A stretch of DNA of 64,000 nt. Origin: Bostrychus sinensis. Lineage: Eukaryota; Chordata; Actinopteri; Gobiiformes; Eleotridae. The position numbers and the translations under genes are program-made. The stretch's first letter is position 1. Each line of letters begins with the position of its first letter. The notes below the pieces were generated by a model. It did not search any database, was not told the origin of the DNA, and worked only from the letters and a program-made list of their open reading frames with translations. Positions 46,276 to 55,045 of the stretch are shown piece by piece. Location: the NCBI GenBank assembly GCA_020698575.1, contig CM036244.1, positions 7,365,534 through 7,429,533 on the forward strand, written 5' to 3'.

Positions 46276-49200
46276 GTAAGAAAATTCACGAAACAAATGT
46301 AAAGTAGAATTAAATATTTACAGCTGCGCGTGTTCTCTACTTTGTCTCCTGCTGCCATTTAACCAACATATTCCCAGACTTAAAGAGACAGATGGCTAAT
46401 AAAGTCTATGAAGCACTGACAGAGGACGCAGAAGTGGCGCACATCAGCATCCCTCCTGTCAAAACAACTCAACCACTAATGGTAAGTTAGATTTATCAAC
46501 CAGCCGTATTTTCAATCGTACATTTTATATTAGGATATTTTATAGAGGCATCTTTGGACAAGTTTTGTATTGGGCCCGACCTCTAATCTGTCCTCTGGCC
46601 AGATTTATGTCAAACTCAAGCCCCCGTTTGGCTTTTTACAACCAAAATACATTTATGGTTTAATATGTTAACCTAATATGATAAAAGTGGCATGTGTAGC
46701 TTTTTGGTATTTTTGGAAACATATAATATTTGAGTCATGTTCAGATGAAGTGAAACTGACATTGTTTAGAGCAAAGTAAATTTACTTGAGTACTGTATAT
46801 AAGTTTAGTTTTGGAGAATCTGTACTTTACTTGAGTAGTATTTTTAAGGGTAACTTACTACTTTTACTCCACTACATCTAAAAGATAAATATAATACTTT
46901 TTACTTCACTATGTTCCTAAAAAAGCAAAAGTAACTTCTGCAGAGAAATTGTCTTAAAACCGAAAGAAAACTGACTTACTCCCTAAAGATAATCATTTAA
47001 TACATAATACTACTCATATTTGCTCTCAGGAACTAAAAAGAACCTCTGGACACAATCTGGAAGTGATTTAGCGTTTTCTTTGAACATTATTTGCACGATT
47101 CTATAATAAACCAATTTAAAAATAATTGATTAGTATGATCATAAAACCCAGCCTTATTTATAAAACGTATGGCTTGTTTTTTTCTGTAGAATAATCTTAT
47201 CTATTATGGTTTTATAGTTAATCTCCACATTTTCTCACTAAAATGATGTAAAATGTATTTTATTCATATTTTTGGAGCTGGAAATCTGTGACTTAAATGT
47301 AGTTCACATGAAAGGAACTCTGAATGGTATCTTTTATCTATAAAGACATTGAGTCTTTAATAAAGTCTATCTATTAGGGCTGCACAATATGGAGAAAACA
47401 TGAGATATTCGATAACTATGTTGAAAATTGCGATATTTGAAAATAGAGCCTACTTTTCTAACATAGTAAGTTAAATTCACTACATTTCACAAAAATGTAA
47501 GTTCCTGTATTTACAAGTCAAAACTGCGACAAAATCAAAACTTTACACAGACTAAACCAGGAATAAAACAAGGCTAAGCTGTGACTAAATTAATTAAATT
47601 ACCTCTAAAACTGGACTTTTTAAACATTTTTATTTAGTCACAACACATGTTCTTTTAAGGCTTTGGTGGAAAATGATTCTTCAGTGTAAATCTCTGTCAG
47701 ATGGAAGACCACAGCGTTATTGTGATATATTTAGATTCTTGCGATACAGATATTGCATTTGCTGATATTGCGATAACGATAATTTTGCGATATATTGTGC
47801 AGACCTACTATCTATCTATCTATCTATTACTCTTTTGGTAGCGCATGTGAGCAGGTATTATAAACTTTTACACAACAAATCTGTCAATAAACAGATGGTG
47901 ATTTTAGCCTCGTAAATAGGTCTAGTTCATAAACTGGCAACATCTTAAACTTTTCTCGTGTGTATTTCCACATAACCTGTCCATCCAGGAGAAAGACTCG
48001 CTTAAACACTGTCAAACCGAAGCTGACAGAGGGGCAGACAGCTCAGAAAGTGGCACTACTCCCAGTTTGGTCATAGACACTTCCTACAGCTCTGGGGACG
48101 ACAACGACTCCTCTCTTTTGGATTCTTCCAGCAGTTTACCTTCACCTGAGGTTTTCCGCGAAGATCCCTATGGTTCGTATTTTTTGTACACTTCCAAGCC
48201 CGCTCTCATACGTGATATAACTCTGCTAATAGATTTTGTTTCTTTATAGTTCAACAATCCACTTTTCCCCTCGATGATGATCTGACAGACCTCCATCTGC
48301 CCATAAAGAACTCCACTCTGCTGGAGCTGAGTCACGCTGAGAACATCCTCATGCACCAACCTCCCAACCTCTCTACAATCATGGGTAAAATAAAAATCAC
48401 TTCATGTACCGTATTTTCCGCACTATAGGGCGCACTTAAAAGCCTTCAATCTTCTCAAAAAACGACAGTGCGCCTTATAATCCAGAGCGCCTTATATATG
48501 AATTTATTCAAGTAACTTAGTACGACTTTAGTAAGCTACAAAGCCGCACTGCTTGCAACATTACGGCTCCCGTAGTCAGGAGCATCGCGGAGTAATGCAT
48601 ACTGTGCTTCACCATAATATTACCCCAAAATGCCACTTGTCAAGAGACACACTTACGACGCGGACTTTAAACTCAGTGAGTTATTGTGAATACGTTTGAG
48701 TTAGCGGTATCAGATTGTGTTGTTTTTTTCATGCATTACAACTGAACAAGTTTGGAAGTTATGGTGAATGCGTTGAATAAAGTTTGACTGACGGACTTAT
48801 CTGACTGTTTTGTTTCGCCTTTTAGTCCGGTGCGCTTTATATGTGAAAAAAGTTTGAAAATAGACCATTCAATGACAGTGCGCCTTATAATCCAGAGCGC
48901 CCTATAGCGCGGAAAATACGGTAATTGTTTAAGGTTATAAATCTTGGTGAATACAACACAACTAACTAGACTTTGCTGATGATACTGAAGATAGGATTGG
49001 CCGTTATTGCCAAAAACATGAGTGACAATGTCTGTTGGGTGCCCACAAGTATGCAACACACTACAGCTGTGTCCCAGTTCAACGGCTGCAGCCTTGAAGG
49101 TCGCGGTCCACGGAGGCGACTCCTTCTTGTGGCCATCGTGGACCGCAAAGGCCGAGCCGAAATGGGACGGTCCGGTCCACGGAGCGTACGTCAACAGCTG

Positions 49201-51641
49201 CTCCTCCTCTCACGTTTGTGCCATTGTCGCCTAGCAACCAGGACCGCAGCTGCTCGCTAATTCACTTTATTCATTGGTCACATAAGCAGAAATGGAGCCA
49301 GAAATTACACTTATTTAATTTTTTATTTTGTTTAATTTACTGCTGGAGGAGTTTGAGCAGCTCTCTCCGCCTCGGCCATCTTCAAACATCAGACAAGCAG
49401 CGCGCAGTGCATCATGGGATATGTTGGGCCGCGAAGGATGCACCCGATGCAGCCTTCGTTCAGCGGGAAAGGAAGGCCGCATTCGTGGGCTGCATTTGAA
49501 GCAGCCTTCGAATTGGGACACCCCTGTCGCACCGACTGTGACGTAATCAGCCTCAAATGTAGCCGACGAAGGCTGCAGCCGTTGAATTGGGACACAGCTT
49601 ATATTTCCAAAAGTATTAGCTCACCTGCCTTTACACGCATATGAACTTTAGTGACATCCTATTCTTAATCCATAGAGTTTAATATGACGTGGGCCCACCC
49701 TTTGCATCTATTTAATTTCTCGTCCAACGTCAGACACTGATCTTGGATGAGGAGGCCTGGCTCGCAGTCTTGAGGACAGGACTCTGTGCAGGTTCAGTCA
49801 AGTTCTTCCACACCAAACTCACTCATCCATGTCTTTATGGACCGTGCTTTGTTGGGTGCATGGAATTGTCCAAAATCTCTTGGTGCTGAAGCATTCACAG
49901 TTCCTTTAACTGGAACTAAGCGGCCAAGCCCAGCTCCTGAAAAACAACCCCACACTATAATCCCAATTCAGTTATTTGGGTGGGTGAGTGAATCCTTTTG
50001 GAAATGTAGTGTATTTTCTACTCTCCCAGTTTGGAGAAGCAGATCAGAGCAATAAAACATGCTTTGTGTTATGTAATGGGATCATGTGTTTTTTTTTTTA
50101 CACATAACAAGTATTCTAAAATATCTATTGATGAAACCACTATCAATTAAAATGTTTGTGATATTTAAATTGTTTTCATGCTGTTTTCCTCATATATAGT
50201 ACTGTGAACAACCCAAGGACTTAGCAGCTTTTCTGTACATGGAACAGTATGATGCTGCTCCTGTCTGCCTCTCCAAACTGTTCTTTATTTCTGTTTTGCT
50301 GTGTTTGCAGATGCATCCACAATTCTTGCTGAAATTAGCCCTCGCAAAATTAGGTGAGTCTGGCAAATATGACTTTTTCCATTTTAATCCAGTGTAAAAG
50401 CCAAATTGTCTCACTATTTTTACGCCAGTAATGAACAACCGTGCAACTAAAAATAACCTTTTCCAGCACCAACACAAAACCTTCAGATGGATGTAAAGTA
50501 GTTGAGGACTCTAATTTAGGTAAATAGCTGTACATTATTTACATATTAAACCAGTGGTTCTCAAATGGTCTGGCTTCAGGACCCGCCATCACCCTGCAAT
50601 GACGAGCTGCAACCCAAATAAAAGAGGAATAAAACATAAAACGAATAACACATTGCGCAGTTTGAACCTGAGATAAAAATAAAACAGTCTGCAACACATA
50701 AAAGAACACATTTAAAGATAAAACCAAGCAAGTACTGATACTGCAGAGGGAACTAAAACATTGTACATTCAGTAACTTCAATGTTTTCAACAGACTCAGC
50801 TGTGCTTTCATGCACAAACACAAAATAAAAAGTCTCAGTGTCAGGTCAAAACTCTCCTGTCATGGAAAAAAGTTTGTCTGGCAGGTCGGGTCTTTATGCA
50901 AAAGACATAAAATAAAAAAGTACAACAGAAATAAAAAGTGCAATTCATAAGAATCTAATTACAAAATAAACTCTGCTTAATCTTTTCAGTGCAAATACTG
51001 AAGAAAATGAAGCAGCTCCCGCTTCAAGCTGAGGTGTAACAGTGACATTTTTTGCGTCTTTTATTTCTTCTGCCCTGACAAAGATCTGCGACCCACCAGT
51101 TGAGAATCACTGTATTAAACAATAGATTTTTTGTGACATAAATCTAATAAATAAGTAAAACTAATATTGGTTCTGAATGCATCTCCTTTGACTTCAGAGA
51201 ATAAAAAGTGCAAGACAAAACAAACACCAGCTGTAAGTTTCGACACTTTTATTTACAAATTAGTTTAAACCCGTTTTAAACTTGACTTTATTTTCTTAGA
51301 TTTGCATCAAAAAGTGTGTTCCCTTCAAGAAAAGAGTGTGGTTCAGAAGTCCTTTATTCTCTGAGAAAAGTAGAAGAAAAAGCATCGCAGCTCCAAAACC
51401 AAGCGGTGACACGATCAGTAAACAAGTCACACTGTCGAGTCCACACAAACCCATCGAGCCGGACACAGAGACCTTAAAGCAGGAAGAAAATGAAGTTGAC
51501 GGAGGAATATTCTTTGACTTTGCCTCTGATGCTGAACGGGACAGCTTATTTCAGAAAATGAGAGAAAGATGTGCCAAACTCCAAAATATTGCCCTGTTTC
51601 CTTTGACCGCAGTTCGACCCAAGAAGTCTGCTGTGTTATGA
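46191..51641 (+). CDS. meikin: Candidate meikin (meiosis-specific kinetochore factor), 8 exons, 326 aa
   Basis: Exons: 46191-46275, 46378-46481, 47989-48172, 48250-48384, 50311-50353, 50467-50519, 51198-51232, 51300-51641. Phases 1,0,1,1,2,1,0 agree at each junction and give 326 residues. The ATG has a strong context (acaATGG) with an in-frame stop at 46173. The product is hydrophilic, with a basic N-terminus (MGRLEPIRKRTLPKK), a Ser/Asp-rich middle (residues 64-124), a basic block (KKRVWFRSPLF, 223-233) and a probable C-terminal helix (ERDSLFQKMRERCAKLQ, 292-308). No signal peptide or membrane segment is seen. MEIKIN, a fast-evolving protein that recruits polo kinase in meiosis I, lies between ACSL6 and FNIP1 in human. 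I see S-S-P at 259-261 (polo-box type) and ExxR at 74-77 and 117-120 (separase type). The gene model is fairly firm; the name rests mainly on synteny. Confidence 0.65.
46378..46481 (+). CDS. meikin: meikin-like exon 2
   Basis: The acceptor is ttcccag and the donor gtaagt. Only the phase-1 entry is open: the other two frames hit stops. It encodes LKRQMANKVYEALTEDAEVA to QPLM. Confidence 0.75.
46482..47988. other. meikin-like intron 2
   Basis: It holds a common fish repeat (46770-46940, with tactttacttgagtagtatt) and a hAT-like element (47375-47807). No exon signal is seen. Confidence 0.6.
47375..47807. mobile_element. hAT-like element
   Basis: Inverted ends TAGGGCTGCACAATAT and ATATTGTGCAGACCTA. 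Identical 8-bp flanks ctatctat (47367-47374, 47808-47815), though within a simple CTAT repeat. Confidence 0.7.
47989..48172 (+). CDS. meikin: meikin-like exon 3, Ser-rich
   Basis: It begins EKDSLKHCQTEADRG and runs through SYSSGDDNDSSLLDSSSSL to PSPEVFREDPY. The donor gttcgt is non-optimal; the other nearby GT would cause an early stop. Confidence 0.72.
48250..48384 (+). CDS. meikin: meikin-like exon 4
   Basis: It follows a 77-bp intron. The product reads QQSTFPLDDDLTDLHLPIKN and ELSHAENILMHQPPNLSTIM, ending in phase 1 at gtaaaa. Confidence 0.75.
48419..48921. mobile_element. pogo/Tigger-like MITE, copy 2
   Basis: Ends CCGTATTTTCCGCACTATAG and its near complement, flanked by TA (48417-48418, 48922-48923). 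An internal ATG frame (48630-48689) reads MPLVKRHTYDADFKLSELL then stop, like the start of a pogo-type helix-turn-helix transposase. Confidence 0.85.
49065..49599. mobile_element. TIR element, superfamily uncertain
   Basis: Left end agctgtgtcccagttcaacg is the near-perfect complement of the right end (cgttgaattgggacacagct), continuing through ggctgcagcctt. Over 30 bp of terminal inverted repeat, GC-rich. The target duplication is unclear. A Phe/Tyr-type transposase is not seen. Confidence 0.8.
50311..50353 (+). CDS. meikin: meikin-like exon 5
   Basis: A 43-nt exon, DASTILAEISPRKI, with acceptor gtttgcag and donor gtgagt. Small, but both junction phases agree. Confidence 0.62.
50467..50519 (+). 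CDS. meikin: meikin-like exon 6
   Basis: A 53-nt exon, STNTKPSDGCKVVEDSNL, with acceptor ttttccag and donor gtaaat. A hAT element begins 33 bp after its end. Confidence 0.6.
50552..51112. mobile_element. hAT-type MITE
   Basis: Ends CAGTGGTTCTCAA and TTGAGAATCACTG (12 of 13 complementary). Perfect 8-bp target duplication tattaaac (50544-50551, 51113-51120). At 561 bp it has no transposase. Confidence 0.92.
51198..51232 (+). CDS. meikin: meikin-like exon 7
   Basis: A 35-nt Lys-rich exon, ENKKCKTKQTPA, with acceptor acttcag and donor gtaagt. Confidence 0.6.
51300..51641 (+). CDS. meikin: meikin-like exon 8, C-terminal domain
   Basis: This exon has 113 codons and TGA. KKCVPFKKRVWFRSPLF, TLSSPHKP, then GGIFFDFASDAERDSLF and a charged helix-like end. 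It is the longest and least low-complexity exon, so the best part for homology searching. Confidence 0.8.
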   Translation: MCIKKCVPFKKRVWFRSPLFSEKSRRKSIAAPKPSGDTISKQVTLSSPHKPIEPDTETLKQEENEVDGGIFFDFASDAERDSLFQKMRERCAKLQNIALFPLTAVRPKKSAVL

Positions 51642-51664
51642 CATTTATAGTTAAACATTACTAA

Positions 51665-51670
51665 AATAAA
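51665..51670 (+). promoter_or_regulatory. meikin: Candidate polyadenylation signal of meikin-like gene
   Basis: AATAAA starts 24 nt after the stop. Other A/T-rich signals (ATTAAA near 51752) follow, so the site used is uncertain. Confidence 0.4.
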
Positions 51671-51792
51671 TATGACAAAAGAGGTATATAAATTAAAAGT
51701 CTATGTTGTAAAGTACTATAAATCTTAAAGCTTGTGTCAACTTAAAAAAATTAAATTAAATTTTATATTGACTTTTGTTTTTTGTCTTTAAA

Positions 51793-52600
51793 CTTGTGCC
51801 ACTAATACAAATTATTACAAAAAGCCTGTGACCAGTACATGGCAGCCCTACTTCTTTTTTGTTGTCTTTCAATCTTATGTTACTTAATATGTACTTATGT
51901 CTGTATATTTTTATTTTTTTGAAAGATGTGTCATTATCTACTGTAATATGTAATATGCTGTGTTTTGTTGATTGTAATTAAACGTTTTGAAAACAAAAGC
52001 TTATGTTTGCAATTGTATTATTTCTCCATGTATGAAGTAATTTTTAACACTGAGAATTTAAAGGTACTGTAAGCCCCATGTGCTTGTACTGGTTTGAAAA
52101 CAGTACTGCAATCTAAATCAAAACAATGGTCTCTTTTCTGATTGGACGATCGGCAATGCTGGGATTTAGAACCAAAACAAAAAATGTAAACAAAAACAAC
52201 TTGGACTTTATGTAAAATATATATTTAATTTTTAATAAATCAGCTGTAACATTGTTATCAGCAAAACTTATATTTGACTCAAACAACTTAACATCCTATC
52301 TTGGATCAGGTGGGTAATTTTTATGAAATATAAAAAATATTTACTTCTCCTAGCATCTTTAAACTTGTAGCACTTGAACAAATATTACAAAAAGCCTGTG
52401 GCCACCAGATGGCAGCCCTGCTTCTTTTTTGTTGTCTTTCAATGTTATGTTATTTAATGTAAACTTATGTCAGTATACTTTTATTTCTTATATAGATATG
52501 TCATTATCGACTGAAAAAAAAATAATTTGCTGTTTTTTGTCGATTATAATTAAACTTTTTGAAAAGGAAAGCCTCATACATTCGCAAATTTATTATTTCT
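51793..52600. repeat. Direct duplication downstream of meikin-like gene
   Basis: 51793-52000 and 52369-52570 share tattacaaaaagcctgtg, atggcagccct and cttcttttttgttgtctttc. Between them is a copy (52060-52370) of the repeat at 30195-30510. Confidence 0.75.
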
Positions 52601-53024
52601 CTGTGTGAAATAATTTTTTGCCGTTTTTAATTTTTTTTATCATTAAACTTCCTGTTCACTGTATAATTTCTGTGAACTCTTTATTATTTCTCTAATTTTT
52701 AGCACCGAGAATTTAAAGTAGCTATTTATGATGATGATGATGATGATGATGATTAAATTATTATTAAACTTCCTGTTGTTCAATTTATGATTTCTGTGAA
52801 CATTTTATTTCTCTTATCTTTAGCACTGACATTTTAAAGTAGCATTTTTATTTTTAATCATTATTATTATTATTATTGTTGTTATTATTGTTATTGTTGT
52901 TGTTGTTGTTGTTATTACGTTATTTTTTTAATCTTTAGCACTGAGATTTTAAAATAACATTTTTCTGTGAACACAACCTTTTTCTCAATTCCAGACACAA
53001 AACATGAACGGTGAATCCTCTACC

Positions 53025-53088
53025 CACGTGACACGGGGACAAAAATATCAGCCAATCATATTTTTTTGCCATCGCGGCGCCAACCAAT
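53025..53088 (+). promoter_or_regulatory. fnip1: fnip1 promoter: CLEAR-like E-box and two CCAAT boxes
   Basis: CACGTGAC at 53025-53032 matches the 8-base core of the GTCACGTGAC CLEAR motif bound by TFEB/TFE3/MITF. CCAAT boxes lie at 53052-53056 and 53084-53088. All are 170-235 bp before the start codon. Use in vivo is inferred. Confidence 0.55.
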
Positions 53089-53257
53089 CAGAAAAAAGCT
53101 TGGGGTTAGGTTACCAAGCAGCCCCCGTGACTAACGCCTGTCATATGACTGTGACACCCATGGAGACAGTTTCAAGGAGTAATCGCTCTCGGATTTGAGA
53201 AAAGGAAAAATACGAGACTTCTTGTACCGAAATTATTTTTATTTTTTTTGGTACACG

Positions 53258-53349
53258 ATGCCTCCGACTCTCTTCCAGAAACTTTTTAACAAGAGAAATG
53301 CGTTTTCGTCGCCGCCTCCGAGATGTAACAAAGAGGACCCAGCATTCAG
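53258..53349 (+). CDS. fnip1: Folliculin-interacting protein 1, first coding exon
   Basis: FNIP1 binds folliculin and acts at lysosomes in Rag/mTORC1 signalling and TFE regulation. The exon encodes MPPTLFQKLFNKR, matching the vertebrate FNIP1 start (MAPTLFQKLFSKR in human), then a divergent NAFSSPPPRCNKEDPAF. It ends AG in phase 2 at donor gtactg, so the next residue is Ser or Arg; Ser fits the human FNIP1 continuation. The ATG has A at -3. Exon 2 was not found in the remaining 10.6 kb, so only 30 codons of a protein over 1,000 residues long are here. Confidence 0.9.
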
Positions 53350-53902
53350 GTACTGCACTTAAGTCTGCGTGTGTGCAGTGTGTGCAGTGTTATGTGCCGT
53401 TTTATCACGCGGTCTGGAACCGTGACAAGAGTTTTGACGCCTTTTGGCAACATTTAAGCTAGTTTTTACTCGTTAAAAGTGCAGAGGACGTGCGAGACGT
53501 GTTGTTGTTGTTGTTGTGCTAGCGTGCTAATGCTAACCTCAGACGTACGCTAGCGGGACTGATGCACGCGTTATCCCCATGTTGCCAAACTCACCCTCTA
53601 TCCATTTTTCCTGATTTTATCTAGACTTTTTATTTTTGTTTCCACTATTTCACTGTCTCGCCACTCATAAATCAGCATATTTGCGCTTTTATTAGCCCGG
53701 AAGCGTCAGTAGTTATAGTCACGTTCACATATAGGAGTTGTCTACCATGTGTGAAGCATTGTTTCTTCTAAAAGCTAATCTTGCATCTTATCAGTGAACA
53801 AACCCTAATGTCGGTAGAATCACGTTGTGGTTTTGTTTCTTGCGTTGCTATAATCCTGACGATAACGTGGTGCAAAGGGCAACTATTGTCACTACTAAGG
53901 CG

Positions 53903-54235
53903 CTAGGGAGACCAGACGTCCCCATTTAACCGGGACAGTCCTAGTTTTAGGCTCCTTGTCCCGTGTCCCAAGACGTATCTGTAAAAACACTCATATGTCC
54001 CAGTTGTCCCTAATTTAATAGAAAAGCATAGGAAACTCTTTTGCTCACTAAATATATTTCCAATGTCATTATTTGTTGCCATTATATTCAAAAGCGTCAT
54101 GTTCTTTGAGTTACATGACAGAAAATTGTATGGATTTCAGAAGTTTTTTGTTACTTGGTGAGTTCAAATGCGCCAAAAAAAAAAAGTGAAATATGTGTGT
54201 CCCTGTTTTTGGGTCTAAGAATCTGGTCACCCTAG
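53903..54235. mobile_element. TIR element in fnip1 intron 1
   Basis: Ends CTAGGGAGACCAGA and TCTGGTCACCCTAG (13 of 14 complementary). At 333 bp it is non-coding. Confidence 0.65.
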
Positions 54236-54714
54236 CTGCTGTATACTTGTATTATTTGCATTCGCCTTTTGACAACAGGAGGACAGTGTGTGTGTATCCA
54301 AAGACTTAAACCACCCTAGATTTTGATGTATGAATGAACATTTTTGCGTCCGAAGCGGGCCATGTGCAAGGTTTGCTACAGGGGATGCAGCCATGCGTCC
54401 CGCTCAGGCTTGACTGTGTGGTCTTTTCTACTTGTTACTGCTGTAAAGTGACAGTACACTTCAAAACACAACAGTGCGTTATCTAGATGTACTCCAACTT
54501 AACTTATACTAAACATTTCACCGGGATGCAGGTTTTCCAATGCAAACAAAACTCCCAAAACCCTTGCATAATGTTATACAACTGCTGACTCTCTTTATAA
54601 AGCTGTTAAAACTGTTATGTAATTCACTTATTTGACCTATATCTTTTCAATTAGGTGCTACAGGATAGTAGTGGAAATCATTATCAGCTATACTTAGTGC
54701 TAATGCCTTTCTAT

Positions 54715-55045
54715 TAGGGGTATTAGGGGTTAGATTTTTTTTTATACTAGTACTTAAACGATACCTGGTTTTTGATACTGGTATCTAATTCATCTTCTAC
54801 AGTCATGAAACACTGAAATATACTTAATAAAATACAAAGTTTTGGAGCAAAAATCTTAGCTGTAAGTTGAAACCAGTAGTTTCATTGATTTATTGTTATT
54901 TGATTCATAGATGCAAAGGGACATTAAAGTTTCTACTAGGTATTGAAACTTGTTATTGAATTTAAAAAAAAGTTTTCGATAACAGTAGTATTGTAACTTT
55001 TCTTTTGATACCACAAAGGTATTGTTTAATGATACCCAGCCCAAC
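54715..55045. mobile_element. TIR-like remnant
   Basis: cttaaacgatacctggt on the left and ggtattgtttaatgatacc on the right are roughly inverted. Boundaries are approximate. Confidence 0.4.

Larger units (their letters stand above)
48385..50310. other. meikin-like intron 4
   Basis: Almost filled by a pogo-like element (48419-48921), a TIR element (49065-49599) and a dispersed repeat (about 49650-50040, with cagttcctttaactggaact). The rest is AT-rich. Confidence 0.7.
51642..53000. other. Intergenic, meikin-like to fnip1
   Basis: It holds the direct duplication above, a (GAT)n run (52730-52754) and a (TTATTG)-type run (52860-52918). No further gene is seen. Confidence 0.6.

Noticed and set aside
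49065..49599. CpG-rich patch that could be a promoter or exon cluster
   Set aside because: Long terminal inverted repeats show it is a GC-rich transposable element; overlapping frames in it are artefacts.
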